Origin: Phycisphaerales bacterium
Lineage (GTDB): Bacteria; Planctomycetota; Phycisphaerae; Phycisphaerales; UBA1924
Length of the DNA stretch: 64,000 bases
Reading direction: 5' to 3'
Assembly (NCBI GenBank): GCA_905339235.1
Contig: CAJPFG010000031.1
Location: 1-64,000, forward strand
Shown here: piece after piece, positions 40,080 to 49,299 of the stretch
How positions within the stretch are numbered: the stretch's first letter is position 1
Layout of the letters: every line of letters begins with the position of its first letter
Notes under the pieces: model-generated
What the model was told of the DNA's origin: nothing
Database searches by the model: none
Seen by the model: only the letters and a program-made list of their open reading frames with translations
Translations under genes and position numbers: made by a program

Positions 40080-43000
40080 TCACTGCGGACACGGCGCCCC
40101 GTTCACCGCCTGCTCCACCGCCTCGATATCGAATCCGTTCACCGCGCCGTCGCGGTTAAAGTCGGGGTCGGCCAGGCAGAAGTTCGACATGTCTCCGTTC
40201 ACGGCCTGCTCCATCACCTCCACGTCAAAGCCGTTCTCCGCCCCGTCGCAGTTCACGTCCGGGTAGCAGGGGCGCGACAACACCAGCAGCCGCACGCGAT
40301 CCGAGAGATACTGCACCGTGATCCCCGGCGCGTTGGCCGTGGTGAACACCCCCGTGCGGCCGCTGCCGACCAGGATGTCGAACGTAGTGCCGACCTCGGG
40401 CGAGAACGGGGCCACGTACGCAACATCGAGCGTGCCCGCGAGCGTGAGTGCTCCCGTCACATTGAGCAGGTCGAACTCTCCGGGCAGCAATCCGCCCAAC
40501 TCGATCGAGAGCGTTCCTCCGGCCTGCTGCGTGTACGTCCCTTCGATGTTCAGCGTGCCGGTGGAGTTCCCCGGCGCGACCGTTCCGCCGGAGTTGGTGA
40601 CATTGCTGTCCACCAGGCCCGTGCCGGTCAGCGTGCCGCCCTGGAGCGAGTACACGTTTCCGTCCACCTCGACTTCGCCGTTGGCGGTCACGTTGCCGCC
40701 CGTCTGCACGAAGTCGCCCGCGGTCCGATCTATCTTGCGGGTCGCGTCCACCACCACCGAACCGGCCGTGGTGAACGGGCCGCTGTGGATGAGCAGGCCG
40801 CCGGCGCCCTGAACCTGCACGAAGCCGTCGGGCGCGTTGATGAACCCGGTCGTGCCGGGCGGGTCGATGGTGAGCGCCACGCTCTGGTCGGCGAGGATAG
40901 TTCCGTGGTTCTCGATGATGAGCGAGTTGTTGCAGAGTTCTCCCGAGCCGCGGATCGTCTGGTTCTGCACGACCAGCCGCTGCCCGACGGCGCTCGCATC
41001 GATGAAGTTCACCCCGCTGTTGGAGAGATTCACCGTGCCGCCGCCGGTCACGGTCACGACCGCGTCGGCGGTACGGATGTACGTTCCGTTGGCCGCGGCG
41101 TTCAGGTTGTAGTTTCCCTGGTTCGTAATCGTGCCCTGCCAGTAGTTGATGTGGGCGTTGGGGGTATTGATCGTTCCCGAGAACGTCGCGTTCACGAGGG
41201 TGCAACCGCTGGTGATCGTCCAGGCGCTGGACCCCAGGGAGCGCGTCGTTCCGCCCTGCAGCGTGACCCCCCCGAGCGCGCCGGACGCGCCGTCCTGCAC
41301 CTCCAGAAGCCCGCCCGCGTTGTCCACTGTGCCGTTCACGATCGTCAGTGACGAACCCGTGAGCGCCCGCGCGATCGTGTTGTTGTCGAAGCCGTTGGAC
41401 GGCGGATCGATCGTGATCCCCGCCGACCCGGAGGCCTCGATCAGCCCGTTGTTCACGACCCAGAGGTCGTTCTGGGAAACCCGCCCCGACCCCCGGATGG
41501 TGTGGTTCTGCAGCGTCAGTTTGTAGTTCACGCCCTGCGCGTCGATGATGTTGTTCGGCGAGTCGGAGAGCACAATCTCCCCCGTGCCCGAGACCGTGAC
41601 GTCCGCGGTATAAACGCGGATGTACGTCCCGTTCGCGGCGGCGTTGAGGCGGTACTGCGCGTCGTTGTGCACCATCCCCTGCCAGTAGTTGAGGTGCGCA
41701 TTGGGCGTGTTGATCAGGCCCTCAAAGGTCGGATCGACGAAGACGTTGTTGCTGGTCATGGACCACGCCCCGGACCCCAGCGACCGAATGGTCCCCCCGA
41801 TGACCGTGGACCCGCCGATCTGGCCGGAGGCCGCGTCCTGGACTTCGAGAAGGCCGCCCGTGTTATCGAACGTGCCGTTGACGAGCGTGAGGGTTGATCC
41901 CGTCAGCGCGCGGGTCACGGCGTTATTGTCGAAGCCGGTGCTCGGCGGATCGATCGTCAACCCCGCGGAGCCCGACGCCTCGATGAGCGCGTCGTTCACC
42001 ACTCCCAGCCCGTTCACGCCGAGTTGACCGGAGCCCCGGATCGTTGCGTTCTGAAGCAGCAGCCGGTAGTTCGCCACCTGCGCATCAATCACGTTGTTCG
42101 GGCTGTTCGTGAGGCTGATCGTCCCCCCGCCCGTCACCGTCAAGTCTCCGCCATACACGCGCAGGTACGTGCCATTGGCCGAGGCGTTGAGCCTGTACTG
42201 GCCCGGGTTGTTCAGCGTGCCCTGCACGTACGCCAGATGCCCGTTCGGAGTGTTGATGACCGTGCCTCCGGTCGTGGTCGGATTCACCAGCAACGGCGCG
42301 TTGATGAGCACAAACTCGCCGGCGGGCTGCGTTCCCCCGAGCGTTCCGCCGATCACCGTGCACGCGTTGACATAGCACGTCGCGTTGGGCTGCACATTGA
42401 TGAACTGGTTGGTGTTCGTGTACGTTCCCGGATTCAGGTACAGCGTGGACCCGGTGAGCGCGGTCACGCGCGAGTTATTGAGGAAGGTGGAGTTCGGATC
42501 GATGACCAGGGCGCTAGCCCCGGGCTTCGCGAAGATGTCCGCATTGTTCACGAAGTTCAGCGAGTTGTTGCCCAGCGCTCCGGCCATCGTGATCCCCGTC
42601 GGAAGCGAGTTGGTCAGCACGAGGCCGGCGGATTGGCCGTCCACCACGTTGTTGGGGCTGTCCGTGGTCTCGAGGGGCGCGGTTCCTGTCATCGCGATGT
42701 CGGTCAGGAGGCGGATATAGGTGCCGTTCGCCGCGGCGTTCATGACCACTCTGCCGCTCGTTGTCGCGAAACCGTCCTGGAGATACAACAGGTGCCCGTT
42801 GGGGATCACCAGTTGACCATCCAGCGTGACGGATCGCAGGACCGGCGCGTTGATGGCCGCGATGTACTCCGTGGGGTTCGTCATCGACTGCAGCCTGCCC
42901 CCGATGACCGTGCACCCGTTGAGATACACGATCGAGTTCGACCCGCTGTCCACCCCGATCTCGCCCGGGCTGGTCTGCGTGTACGTCGCGGGATTGAGGT

Positions 43001-43643
43001 ACAGCGTCCCGCCCGCCGCGGCCAGGCGGCCCGTGTTCGCCATCGTCGAGTTGGGATCGATGGTGAGTGAGGTGCCGGGATTGGTCGCCCGGATGTACCC
43101 GGAGTTGTTCAGGTTCAGGGCGTTGTTGCCGACATACCCGCTTCCCTGGATCGTGCCCTCGCTGAAGAACAGGATGCCGACGGCCGAGCCGTCGATGACC
43201 GCGTTCCCGGAACTCGACATCTGGATCAACGTCGGATTCCCCGACGCCCCGTGAATCGCGTACGACCCCGCGCCCCCGTACAGGCGCAGGTGGGTCGCGT
43301 TGGCCGCGGCGTCGAGGGAGATGGTGCCGCCGCCGAAGATCCCGGTGACGCCCAACCCATCGGTCTGCGTGTACACGCCGAGCAACTGGCCGTTGTTCAC
43401 GGCGATCGTGCCGCCCGCGCCGATGCCGATCTTGTCAACCACGGCGGTCTGGTTCAGGTTGACGACGGCCCCGCCGGGAATCACAGGCACCTCCCCCGAC
43501 GAGTCGGGCACGGTGAGGTTGTTCCAGTTCCCGGCAACGCTCCACGAGCCGCCGTTTGGCCCGGTGTACGTGCTGAAGGTCTGCTGCGCCGCCACCGGTG
43601 AAGTCGTTCCCGCCAGTACCGCCAGAAGCACGCCGCGTCTCAT
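40080..43643 (-). CDS. Large secreted repeat protein with GC-type dockerin
   Basis: 1187 aa; ATG 43643 is preceded by a perfect AAGGAGGT. Signal peptide MRRGVLLAVLAGTTSPVAA. The body is autotransporter-passenger-like. It has about five diverged repeats of ~180 residues, each with GTYIRVY-type beta strands, SPNNxIDAQ, TIRGSG and EASGSAGITIDPP motifs and NTPNAHLNYWQG. A parallel beta-helix is likely. The C-terminus has the paired calcium module DVNCDGAENGFDVEVMEQAV and DFNRDGAVNGFDIEAVEQAV. No membrane barrel is present, so it is exported by another route. The motif TFSTYTGPNGGSWSVAGNWN near the N-terminus is typical of autotransporter-associated beta-strand proteins. It lies 143 bp downstream of the sigma factor gene on the same strand. 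Confidence 0.83.
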   Translation of the reverse strand: MRRGVLLAVLAGTTSPVAAQQTFSTYTGPNGGSWSVAGNWNNLTVPDSSGEVPVIPGGAVVNLNQTAVVDKIGIGAGGTIAVNNGQLLGVYTQTDGLGVTGIFGGGTISLDAAANATHLRLYGGAGSYAIHGASGNPTLIQMSSSGNAVIDGSAVGILFFSEGTIQGSGYVGNNALNLNNSGYIRATNPGTSLTIDPNSTMANTGRLAAAGGTLYLNPATYTQTSPGEIGVDSGSNSIVYLNGCTVIGGRLQSMTNPTEYIAAINAPVLRSVTLDGQLVIPNGHLLYLQDGFATTSGRVVMNAAANGTYIRLLTDIAMTGTAPLETTDSPNNVVDGQSAGLVLTNSLPTGITMAGALGNNSLNFVNNADIFAKPGASALVIDPNSTFLNNSRVTALTGSTLYLNPGTYTNTNQFINVQPNATCYVNACTVIGGTLGGTQPAGEFVLINAPLLVNPTTTGGTVINTPNGHLAYVQGTLNNPGQYRLNASANGTYLRVYGGDLTVTGGGTISLTNSPNNVIDAQVANYRLLLQNATIRGSGQLGVNGLGVVNDALIEASGSAGLTIDPPSTGFDNNAVTRALTGSTLTLVNGTFDNTGGLLEVQDAASGQIGGSTVIGGTIRSLGSGAWSMTSNNVFVDPTFEGLINTPNAHLNYWQGMVHNDAQYRLNAAANGTYIRVYTADVTVSGTGEIVLSDSPNNIIDAQGVNYKLTLQNHTIRGSGRVSQNDLWVVNNGLIEASGSAGITIDPPSNGFDNNTIARALTGSSLTIVNGTVDNAGGLLEVQDGASGALGGVTLQGGTTRSLGSSAWTITSGCTLVNATFSGTINTPNAHINYWQGTITNQGNYNLNAAANGTYIRTADAVVTVTGGGTVNLSNSGVNFIDASAVGQRLVVQNQTIRGSGELCNNSLIIENHGTILADQSVALTIDPPGTTGFINAPDGFVQVQGAGGLLIHSGPFTTAGSVVVDATRKIDRTAGDFVQTGGNVTANGEVEVDGNVYSLQGGTLTGTGLVDSNVTNSGGTVAPGNSTGTLNIEGTYTQQAGGTLSIELGGLLPGEFDLLNVTGALTLAGTLDVAYVAPFSPEVGTTFDILVGSGRTGVFTTANAPGITVQYLSDRVRLLVLSRPCYPDVNCDGAENGFDVEVMEQAVNGDMSNFCLADPDFNRDGAVNGFDIEAVEQAVNGAPCPQ

Positions 43644-43786
43644 CGGAACCTCCTTGCCCGGGGGCGCGGCGGCAGACCGCGAGCGGGAGACCCCTCCGGC
43701 CCCCGTCGCGACACCACAACTCGCGCCCCCAAACTCATCCATGGGAACCGACGGCATGGGCGGACAGAGGAATCCGCGAATCTCGG

Positions 43787-44359
43787 TCAGGCGCGGGTGC
43801 CCGACTGACGCGTCAGCAGGATGAAGGCCTTGCGGAGCCGCTCCATCGCACGCGTGCGGCACTTCTCGGCCGCGTCTCTCGTGACGCCGAGCCAGGTTGC
43901 GATCTGGTCCAGATCCACGCCGGCGGAACTCCAGGCAACAACATCGCGGTCACGCGGGAGGAGCATGGCCATCGCCTTTGTAATCAGGACGATCTGCTCC
44001 CTTCGATTTGCGAACGTGGACGGCCCCGAGGCCTGATCGGCGATCCCGCCGCCGAAGGTGGTTCGTGTCAACCGGAGCACGGCCCCCGGGTTTCGTTTGC
44101 ACGCAAACCAGTAATCGCGCCGAGCGGAGAGGTGCCGGCGGGTGATCGTGGCAAGCCACCCAAGGAAGGCCTCCTGCCCCCGCCACTCGAACGCTGGTCC
44201 CGCGGCGATCGCTTCCTGCATCACACCCTGGTGCAGGTCGTCGAGCGAATCAAAGCGAAGCAGCAGCGTGCCCGACTCGGATTGAATGATCGACCGCACC
44301 AGTCCGGCATGAAGCCGGAGCAGTTCGGGAAGCGCGGGATGCGCGGCGGGTTCGCTCAC
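43787..44359 (-). CDS. ECF-type RNA polymerase sigma factor
   Basis: 190 aa. Region 2 (~25-100; RFDSLDDLHQGVMQEAIAAG, FLGWLATITRRHLSARRDYW) and region 4 (~125-180; LPRDRDVVAWSSAGVDLDQI, ATWLGVTRDAAEKCRTRAME) match the planctomycete ECF-like sigma-70 families. Its ATG overlaps the kinase stop by 4 nt (ATGA), so it is translated with the kinase. This hints that the kinase phosphorylates it or acts in the same signalling chain. No anti-sigma factor is seen. Confidence 0.85.
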   Translation of the reverse strand: MSEPAAHPALPELLRLHAGLVRSIIQSESGTLLLRFDSLDDLHQGVMQEAIAAGPAFEWRGQEAFLGWLATITRRHLSARRDYWFACKRNPGAVLRLTRTTFGGGIADQASGPSTFANRREQIVLITKAMAMLLPRDRDVVAWSSAGVDLDQIATWLGVTRDAAEKCRTRAMERLRKAFILLTRQSGTRA

Positions 44360-47300
44360 CGGGTCTCCTGAGGCCTCATCACCAGCCGGAAGCCCACGAT
44401 CCCGGCGACACGATCGGGGAGCATCCCGTTCCCGCCGTAAATCCCGAACTGATCCGGACCGCCCTCACCCCACGAACCTCCGCAGTGTCGGAAGTACCCG
44501 TTGTCCGGCATCCAGAGCGAGCACGACCACTCCGAAGCACTCCCGGATAGGTCGAACACGCCGTGCACCGATTCGTCAATGGGAAATCGCAGGACGGGTT
44601 CGGGTTCGGGCCGCGGCCTTGCGAAACACGACGACGCCCACTTCGGTCGGAAGCGGTTGCCGTAGAGAAACCGGTCGCCAAGAGCGCCGGCCGAGGCATA
44701 GGCCCATTCGTTGGTCGAGGGCAGGTCGCACGTCACTCGCATGCCCCGCTCCTGCATCCGGCGCGTCATCCACTCCGCGTAGGCCTTGGCGTCGTACCAA
44801 CTGACGAACAACACCGGCCAATCCCAGTGCCAGTCCGCGGGGAGAGTGAAGAGGCCCCGAGCGTCTTTGTCGCCGCGCGCGGTTTCCCAGTCCCGAGGAA
44901 AGAGGATGGGCTCCTGGGACGCGGCGACGGCCGCGCGGGTTTCAGGTTGATTGAGGAACTCGAAGTAGTCGCGGCACGTGACCTCGCGCTCCATGATCCA
45001 GTAACTCGCCACATCGGTGCCGAGCGGGGCGTGGATGTGGATCCAGCCGGGAAGCGCTTCGCCTTCAGGGCGGAGGGAGACTTTGATCGGCACGCCCGCG
45101 CCGAGCACCGCGTTGACGCCGACACGCTCCGCCTCGAACCCGGGCTTGCGGATGACCACCAGGTAGTCGCCCGAACTCAGAGAGACATCCGAGAGCGGCG
45201 TGCGGCCCAGGAGCGAGCCCGGTCCCAGGAACTGGGGCGCGGCGGTGGTCCGCACACTCAGGCCCGGCGGCAGAGTCGTTTCCTTCACAGCGCCGTCCGA
45301 CCAGACGGTCGCGCGCCACCCTCCCGCCTCGGCCGCGGCGCGGGCGTCGCCGATCGCGATCCCAGCGTCGGCGAGCGAGCGGGCGCGCACGGTGACTTCA
45401 CGCTCCGCAGCGCGAAACGTGAAAGTCCGCTCGCCGGCCTCAGGCCCGGACTTGAGCGACTCGGCGTCGTATATCTCGATCACCGCGCCGCCATCGATCT
45501 GCGCGAGCCTGCTGCCCGCCGGGACTTCGCCCGAGCCCTTGATCGCCACAACCAGCCCGCGGATCGGGAGCCCGTCCAACGCCGTGATGATGTCGCCTTC
45601 GCGCACTTCGCCCGCGCCTTTCACCACGCGCAGCGCCCACGAATCGACGCGGAGCGGGGTCGAGGGCTGGTTGAATGGCACGAGCACGCGGCGTGGCTCG
45701 CCGTCGGGATAGACCTCCGAGGCCAGAAGCCTGCGGAACAGGTGCACCTCGGCGCCGGGCGGATCGGACTCCACTCGCAACGACGTGGCGCCGACGAGCG
45801 CTCGCTCGACCTCGCCGTTCACGTCGTTCGATCTCGCGAGCCGCGCGTACATCTCGCGCGCGGACAGTTCGCCTGCCTGCTCGGCCTCGAAGTACCGCTC
45901 CAGGTACAACTCGCCGCGGACACGCCGGACGCGATGCGGGTCGGCGCCCAGGTCCTCGGCGCGGCCGGCGAGTTCCAGGGCGGTGTAGAACGACTGCTCG
46001 CGCTCCTTGCGGCTGCGCTCCAGGCGAGCCTCAGTTTCCTGCACGAACCGGTCCTCTTCGGGCGTGAAAAACTTGGCGGCCCGCTGGTACGCCAGGGACG
46101 AATGCCGGTGCTCGATCTCCCGGATTTCCGTACGGGCCTCGCGGAAGTGTCGCAGTTGTTCCTCCGCCTGGATGATGGTGGTTTCCATTACCTTGCGGCG
46201 CTGCGTCGCCGCGCTGGTCGTCGTCCACACCCCGGCCGCGCCGAACGCGAGGGCGGCGATACCGGCGGTCGCGATCGCGCCGGTCGCGCCGCGGTTTCGG
46301 CGCGCCCAGCGCACCGCGCGCTCCACGCCCCCCGGCGGGCGCGCGCTGATGGCGCGGAAGTCCAGGACGGCCTCCAGGTCCGCGGCGAGGCTCGCCGCGC
46401 TCGGATAGCGCCGCTGCGGATCCTTCTCCAGCGCCTTCATCACCACCACGGAAAGGTCGCGCGGGATCGATGGGTTCCGCCGGCGGGCCGGCTCGGGTTC
46501 CTCCGTCACGATCGCGTGGAGCACCTGCTCGAGCGTTCCCTCGTCGATCGGCGCCCTTCCCGTCAGCGCCTCGTACATCACGCCGCCCAGCCCGTACACG
46601 TCCGTGCGGCCGTCGATCTGGCCGGACCGTCCCACCTGCTCGGGCGCGGCGTACTGCGGCGACCCGACGAAGGCCTCGGTCAGCGTCGCCCCGCTCGAGC
46701 CGACCTCGCGCGCCAGCCCGAAGTCCAGCAGCATCGGCCGGTCGTCGGGAGTGATCAGGATGTTCGACGGCTTCACATCCCGATGCACCACGCCCTGCGC
46801 GTGGGCCGCGTGCAACGCCCAGGCCAGCGACATGCCCCATCTCGCCACCCGCGCGGGGGCGACCGACACCGCCCCCCCGCCGTCGCGCCGGAGGAGTTCA
46901 TCGAGCCCCCGCCCCTCGATGTACTCCATCGCGATGTACCGGACGCCCTTGGCCTCCCCGACCGCGTGCACGCCCACGATGTTGGGATTCCGCAGCCGGG
47001 CCACCGCACGAGCCTCTCGCTCGAATCTCGCCGCGGCGGTGAGCGACGCCCCCACCTCGCTGCGGATCACCTTGAGCGCGACGAGTCGCCCCAGCGAGAC
47101 CTGCTCGGCAAGGTACACCACGCCCATCCCGCCTTCGCCCAGCCGCCTCAGCAGGCGAAAGTCTCCGAGCCGGCGCGGCATGCCACCCAGCCCCTCGCCG
47201 TTCTCTTCACCCTTCCGTTCCCGCGAAGCGTGTCCGTACACCGCGTTCAGCGCCGACAGCAACGCCGCATCCTGCACGCCGCGCTCGCGCAGAAACTCCT

Positions 47301-47373
47301 CCGGCGGCGGCGGCTCACCGGCCATCGCGGCCTCGAGGTACTCGTCATACAGGTTCTCGGCAGTCCGGTCCAC
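44356..47373 (-). CDS. Membrane Ser/Thr protein kinase fused to PDZ-like/PEGA and formylglycine-enzyme-like domains
   Basis: 1005 aa from GTG 47373. Kinase domain ~72-335: GEGGMGVVYLAEQ loop, Lys101 in LVALKVI, HRDVKPSN (197-204), DFG (217-219). A single membrane helix lies at ~363-385, then a coiled-coil stretch (~395-470). A PDZ-like segment (~575-640: VVKGAGEVREGDIITALDGL) and a PEGA-like segment (~715-765, SSGDYLVVIRKPGFEA) follow. The FGE-sulfatase/SUMF1-like domain (~770-1003) contains WIMEREVTCRDYFEFLNQP, LPSTNEWAYASAG and GSASEWSCSLW. In FGE-like folds outside true sulfatase activators the domain is usually a binding module. The kinase is cytoplasmic and the rest extracytoplasmic, as in a receptor. 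It overlaps the sigma gene by 4 nt. Confidence 0.88.
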   Translation of the reverse strand: MDRTAENLYDEYLEAAMAGEPPPPEEFLRERGVQDAALLSALNAVYGHASRERKGEENGEGLGGMPRRLGDFRLLRRLGEGGMGVVYLAEQVSLGRLVALKVIRSEVGASLTAAARFEREARAVARLRNPNIVGVHAVGEAKGVRYIAMEYIEGRGLDELLRRDGGGAVSVAPARVARWGMSLAWALHAAHAQGVVHRDVKPSNILITPDDRPMLLDFGLAREVGSSGATLTEAFVGSPQYAAPEQVGRSGQIDGRTDVYGLGGVMYEALTGRAPIDEGTLEQVLHAIVTEEPEPARRRNPSIPRDLSVVVMKALEKDPQRRYPSAASLAADLEAVLDFRAISARPPGGVERAVRWARRNRGATGAIATAGIAALAFGAAGVWTTTSAATQRRKVMETTIIQAEEQLRHFREARTEIREIEHRHSSLAYQRAAKFFTPEEDRFVQETEARLERSRKEREQSFYTALELAGRAEDLGADPHRVRRVRGELYLERYFEAEQAGELSAREMYARLARSNDVNGEVERALVGATSLRVESDPPGAEVHLFRRLLASEVYPDGEPRRVLVPFNQPSTPLRVDSWALRVVKGAGEVREGDIITALDGLPIRGLVVAIKGSGEVPAGSRLAQIDGGAVIEIYDAESLKSGPEAGERTFTFRAAEREVTVRARSLADAGIAIGDARAAAEAGGWRATVWSDGAVKETTLPPGLSVRTTAAPQFLGPGSLLGRTPLSDVSLSSGDYLVVIRKPGFEAERVGVNAVLGAGVPIKVSLRPEGEALPGWIHIHAPLGTDVASYWIMEREVTCRDYFEFLNQPETRAAVAASQEPILFPRDWETARGDKDARGLFTLPADWHWDWPVLFVSWYDAKAYAEWMTRRMQERGMRVTCDLPSTNEWAYASAGALGDRFLYGNRFRPKWASSCFARPRPEPEPVLRFPIDESVHGVFDLSGSASEWSCSLWMPDNGYFRHCGGSWGEGGPDQFGIYGGNGMLPDRVAGIVGFRLVMRPQETR

Positions 47374-47475
47374 GGAGCAGCGCCCCCCGTGGTTTCATGG
47401 TACCGCAGAGCCCCGCTCGCTCCAAGACCAAGCGCGCCCGTTCGCGGCCCCGGATCGAGACTTGCGTCCGAAAAA

Positions 47476-48330
47476 TCACTTCCCGGCAAAGTCGATCAGC
47501 CGCGCGATCTCGTTCCGCAACTGCGCCCGCGGCACCACCCGGTCCACCAGCCCGCTCTTGAGCAGGAACTCGCTCCGCTGGAAGCCTTCCGGCAGTTCCT
47601 GGCGGATCGTCTGCTGGATCACCCGCGGCCCGGCGAAGCCGATCAGCGCGTTGGGCTCCGCGAGGATGATGTCCCCGAGCATCGCGAACGACGCCGTCAC
47701 GCCTCCGGTGGTCGGATCCGTAAGCACGCTGATGAACAGTCCGCCCGAGTCGTCGTAGCGGGCCAGGGCCGCGGAAGACTTGGCCATCTGCATCAGCGAG
47801 AGCCCCGACTCCTGCATTCGCGCGCCGCCGGAGCAACTCACGATTATGAGGGGGAGCGAATCTCGCGTCGCTTCCTCGATCGAGCGCGTGACCACTTCTC
47901 CAACCACCGACCCCATCGAGCCCATCATGAACGTCAGGTCCAGGCAGCACAACACCGCTTCGCGGCCCTTGATAAAGCACCGGCCGGCCTTCACCGCGTC
48001 CGTGTTGCCCGTCTTGATCTGCTCGCTGAGCAACCGATCCTTGTAGGCCTTGAGGTCCTTGAATCCCAGCGGGTCGGTGGGCGCCAGGTTCGAGAACTGT
48101 TCCACAAACGTGCCGGTATCCGCCAACTGCTTCACCCGCTCCACGGCCGAGATCCGGTTGTGGAACGAGCACTCCGGGCACACGTGGAGGTTCGCTTCGA
48201 GGTGCCGCTTGTAGACCATCTTCCCGCAGGACGAGCACCGGAGCCACAACCCTTCCGGGATGGCAGCGCGTCGCTGGGGGCGAACCTCACTCCACGTCCG
48301 TGCGTTTCCGTCGGCGGCGGCCTTTGCCAT
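47476..48330 (-). CDS. accD: Acetyl-CoA carboxylase carboxyltransferase subunit beta
   Basis: 284 aa from ATG 48330 (MAKAAADGNARTWSEVRPQR). The zinc ribbon CSSCGKMVYK...HVCPEC (~31-55) and the carboxyltransferase core (SCSGGARMQESGLSLMQMAK; LTDPTTGGVTASFAMLGDII; EPNALIGFAGPRVIQQTIRQ) are diagnostic. AccD pairs with AccA to make malonyl-CoA for fatty acid synthesis. accA is not in the window. A promoter with an extended -10 lies ~140 nt upstream. Confidence 0.95.
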   Translation of the reverse strand: MAKAAADGNARTWSEVRPQRRAAIPEGLWLRCSSCGKMVYKRHLEANLHVCPECSFHNRISAVERVKQLADTGTFVEQFSNLAPTDPLGFKDLKAYKDRLLSEQIKTGNTDAVKAGRCFIKGREAVLCCLDLTFMMGSMGSVVGEVVTRSIEEATRDSLPLIIVSCSGGARMQESGLSLMQMAKSSAALARYDDSGGLFISVLTDPTTGGVTASFAMLGDIILAEPNALIGFAGPRVIQQTIRQELPEGFQRSEFLLKSGLVDRVVPRAQLRNEIARLIDFAGK

Positions 48331-48463
48331 GTGGTTTCTCGCGTGTCGCCCAAGGTCCAAAGTTCAAACCCTGCGGCCGGTTCGGCATTCCCGTGGCTGT
48401 CCTTCGGAGCCTGCGGCATGCCGTTGCGTCTGACCTCATCGTTCAGATCGCGTGAACGGGCAC

Positions 48464-48491
48464 AGTGTATCACGAACGGCCTGTCGCGCAA
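48464..48491 (-). promoter_or_regulatory. Candidate accD promoter
   Basis: On the minus strand: TTGCGC (rc of 48486-48491), 16-nt spacer, extended -10 TGaTACACT (rc of 48464-48469 plus flanking bases). Confidence 0.4.
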
Positions 48492-48532
48492 CAGTCCGTA
48501 CAGATTCCGATAATCACGCTGTTGTGATGCCA

Positions 48533-49210
48533 CTAACCTCGAAGCGCCGCCACGACCCTCGCCCGTTCGCCCGCGGGGACGCCGAAGAGAGCGGATGCGG
48601 CGACCAGCACGTCACATCCGGCCGCGCGAACCTCCGACGCGTTCCCCAGATTCACACCCCCATCAATCTGGAGTCGCTGCTCCGGCCTGAGAAGCGGGCG
48701 GATCGTCCGTGCTTTATGGAGCATGTCGGGAATGAACGCCTGACCCGCAAACCCGGGATTCACTGACATCACGAGAATCAGGTCGGGCAACCGAACGTGC
48801 GGCAGGATCCGCTCCACGGGTGTTGGCGGGTTGATGACCAGCCCGGCATCCATGCCCAACCGGCGCACCCGTTCGACGAGCGGGCCGATGCGTTCGGGCG
48901 CCACGGCCTCGACATGGAACGACAGGAGATTCGCGCCCGCTTTCGCGAACGGCTCGACGTACATCTCCGGGTCCGTCACCATCAGGTGAACGTCCAGGTA
49001 CGCGCCCGGCAGGGCCTTCCGCAAGGAGCGGCACAGGTCCGGCCCCATCGTGAGGTTGGGCACGAAGTGTCCGTCCATCACGTCGAGGTGGAGCAGGTCC
49101 GCCCCGGCATCGAGAATGTGCCGGCACTCTTCGCCCATTCGCGCGAAATCGGCCGCGAGAATCGAGGGGGCGATCAACGGCAACCGCGCGGGCTTGGTCA
49201 GCAGGCTCAT
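48533..49210 (-). CDS. rpe: Ribulose-phosphate 3-epimerase
   Basis: 225 aa TIM barrel. Motifs: IAPSILAADFARMGEECRHI, catalytic Asp/His in LHLDVMDGHFVPNLTMGP (metal ligands His and Asp), DVHLMVTDPEMYVEPFAKAG, the second catalytic Asp in QIDGGVNLGN, and the phosphate-binding AGCDVLVAASALFG. It interconverts D-ribulose-5-P and D-xylulose-5-P in the pentose phosphate pathway. The gene lies 200 bp upstream of accD on the same strand. Confidence 0.95.
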   Translation of the reverse strand: MSLLTKPARLPLIAPSILAADFARMGEECRHILDAGADLLHLDVMDGHFVPNLTMGPDLCRSLRKALPGAYLDVHLMVTDPEMYVEPFAKAGANLLSFHVEAVAPERIGPLVERVRRLGMDAGLVINPPTPVERILPHVRLPDLILVMSVNPGFAGQAFIPDMLHKARTIRPLLRPEQRLQIDGGVNLGNASEVRAAGCDVLVAASALFGVPAGERARVVAALRG

Positions 49211-49299
49211 GCGCGCCCACTGTAGGAAGTGGATGAACCGCGCCGCCTCATCGCGCTGTCAGAAGCCCGTGCGACCCGGCCATTCGCTACCATCCGGGC

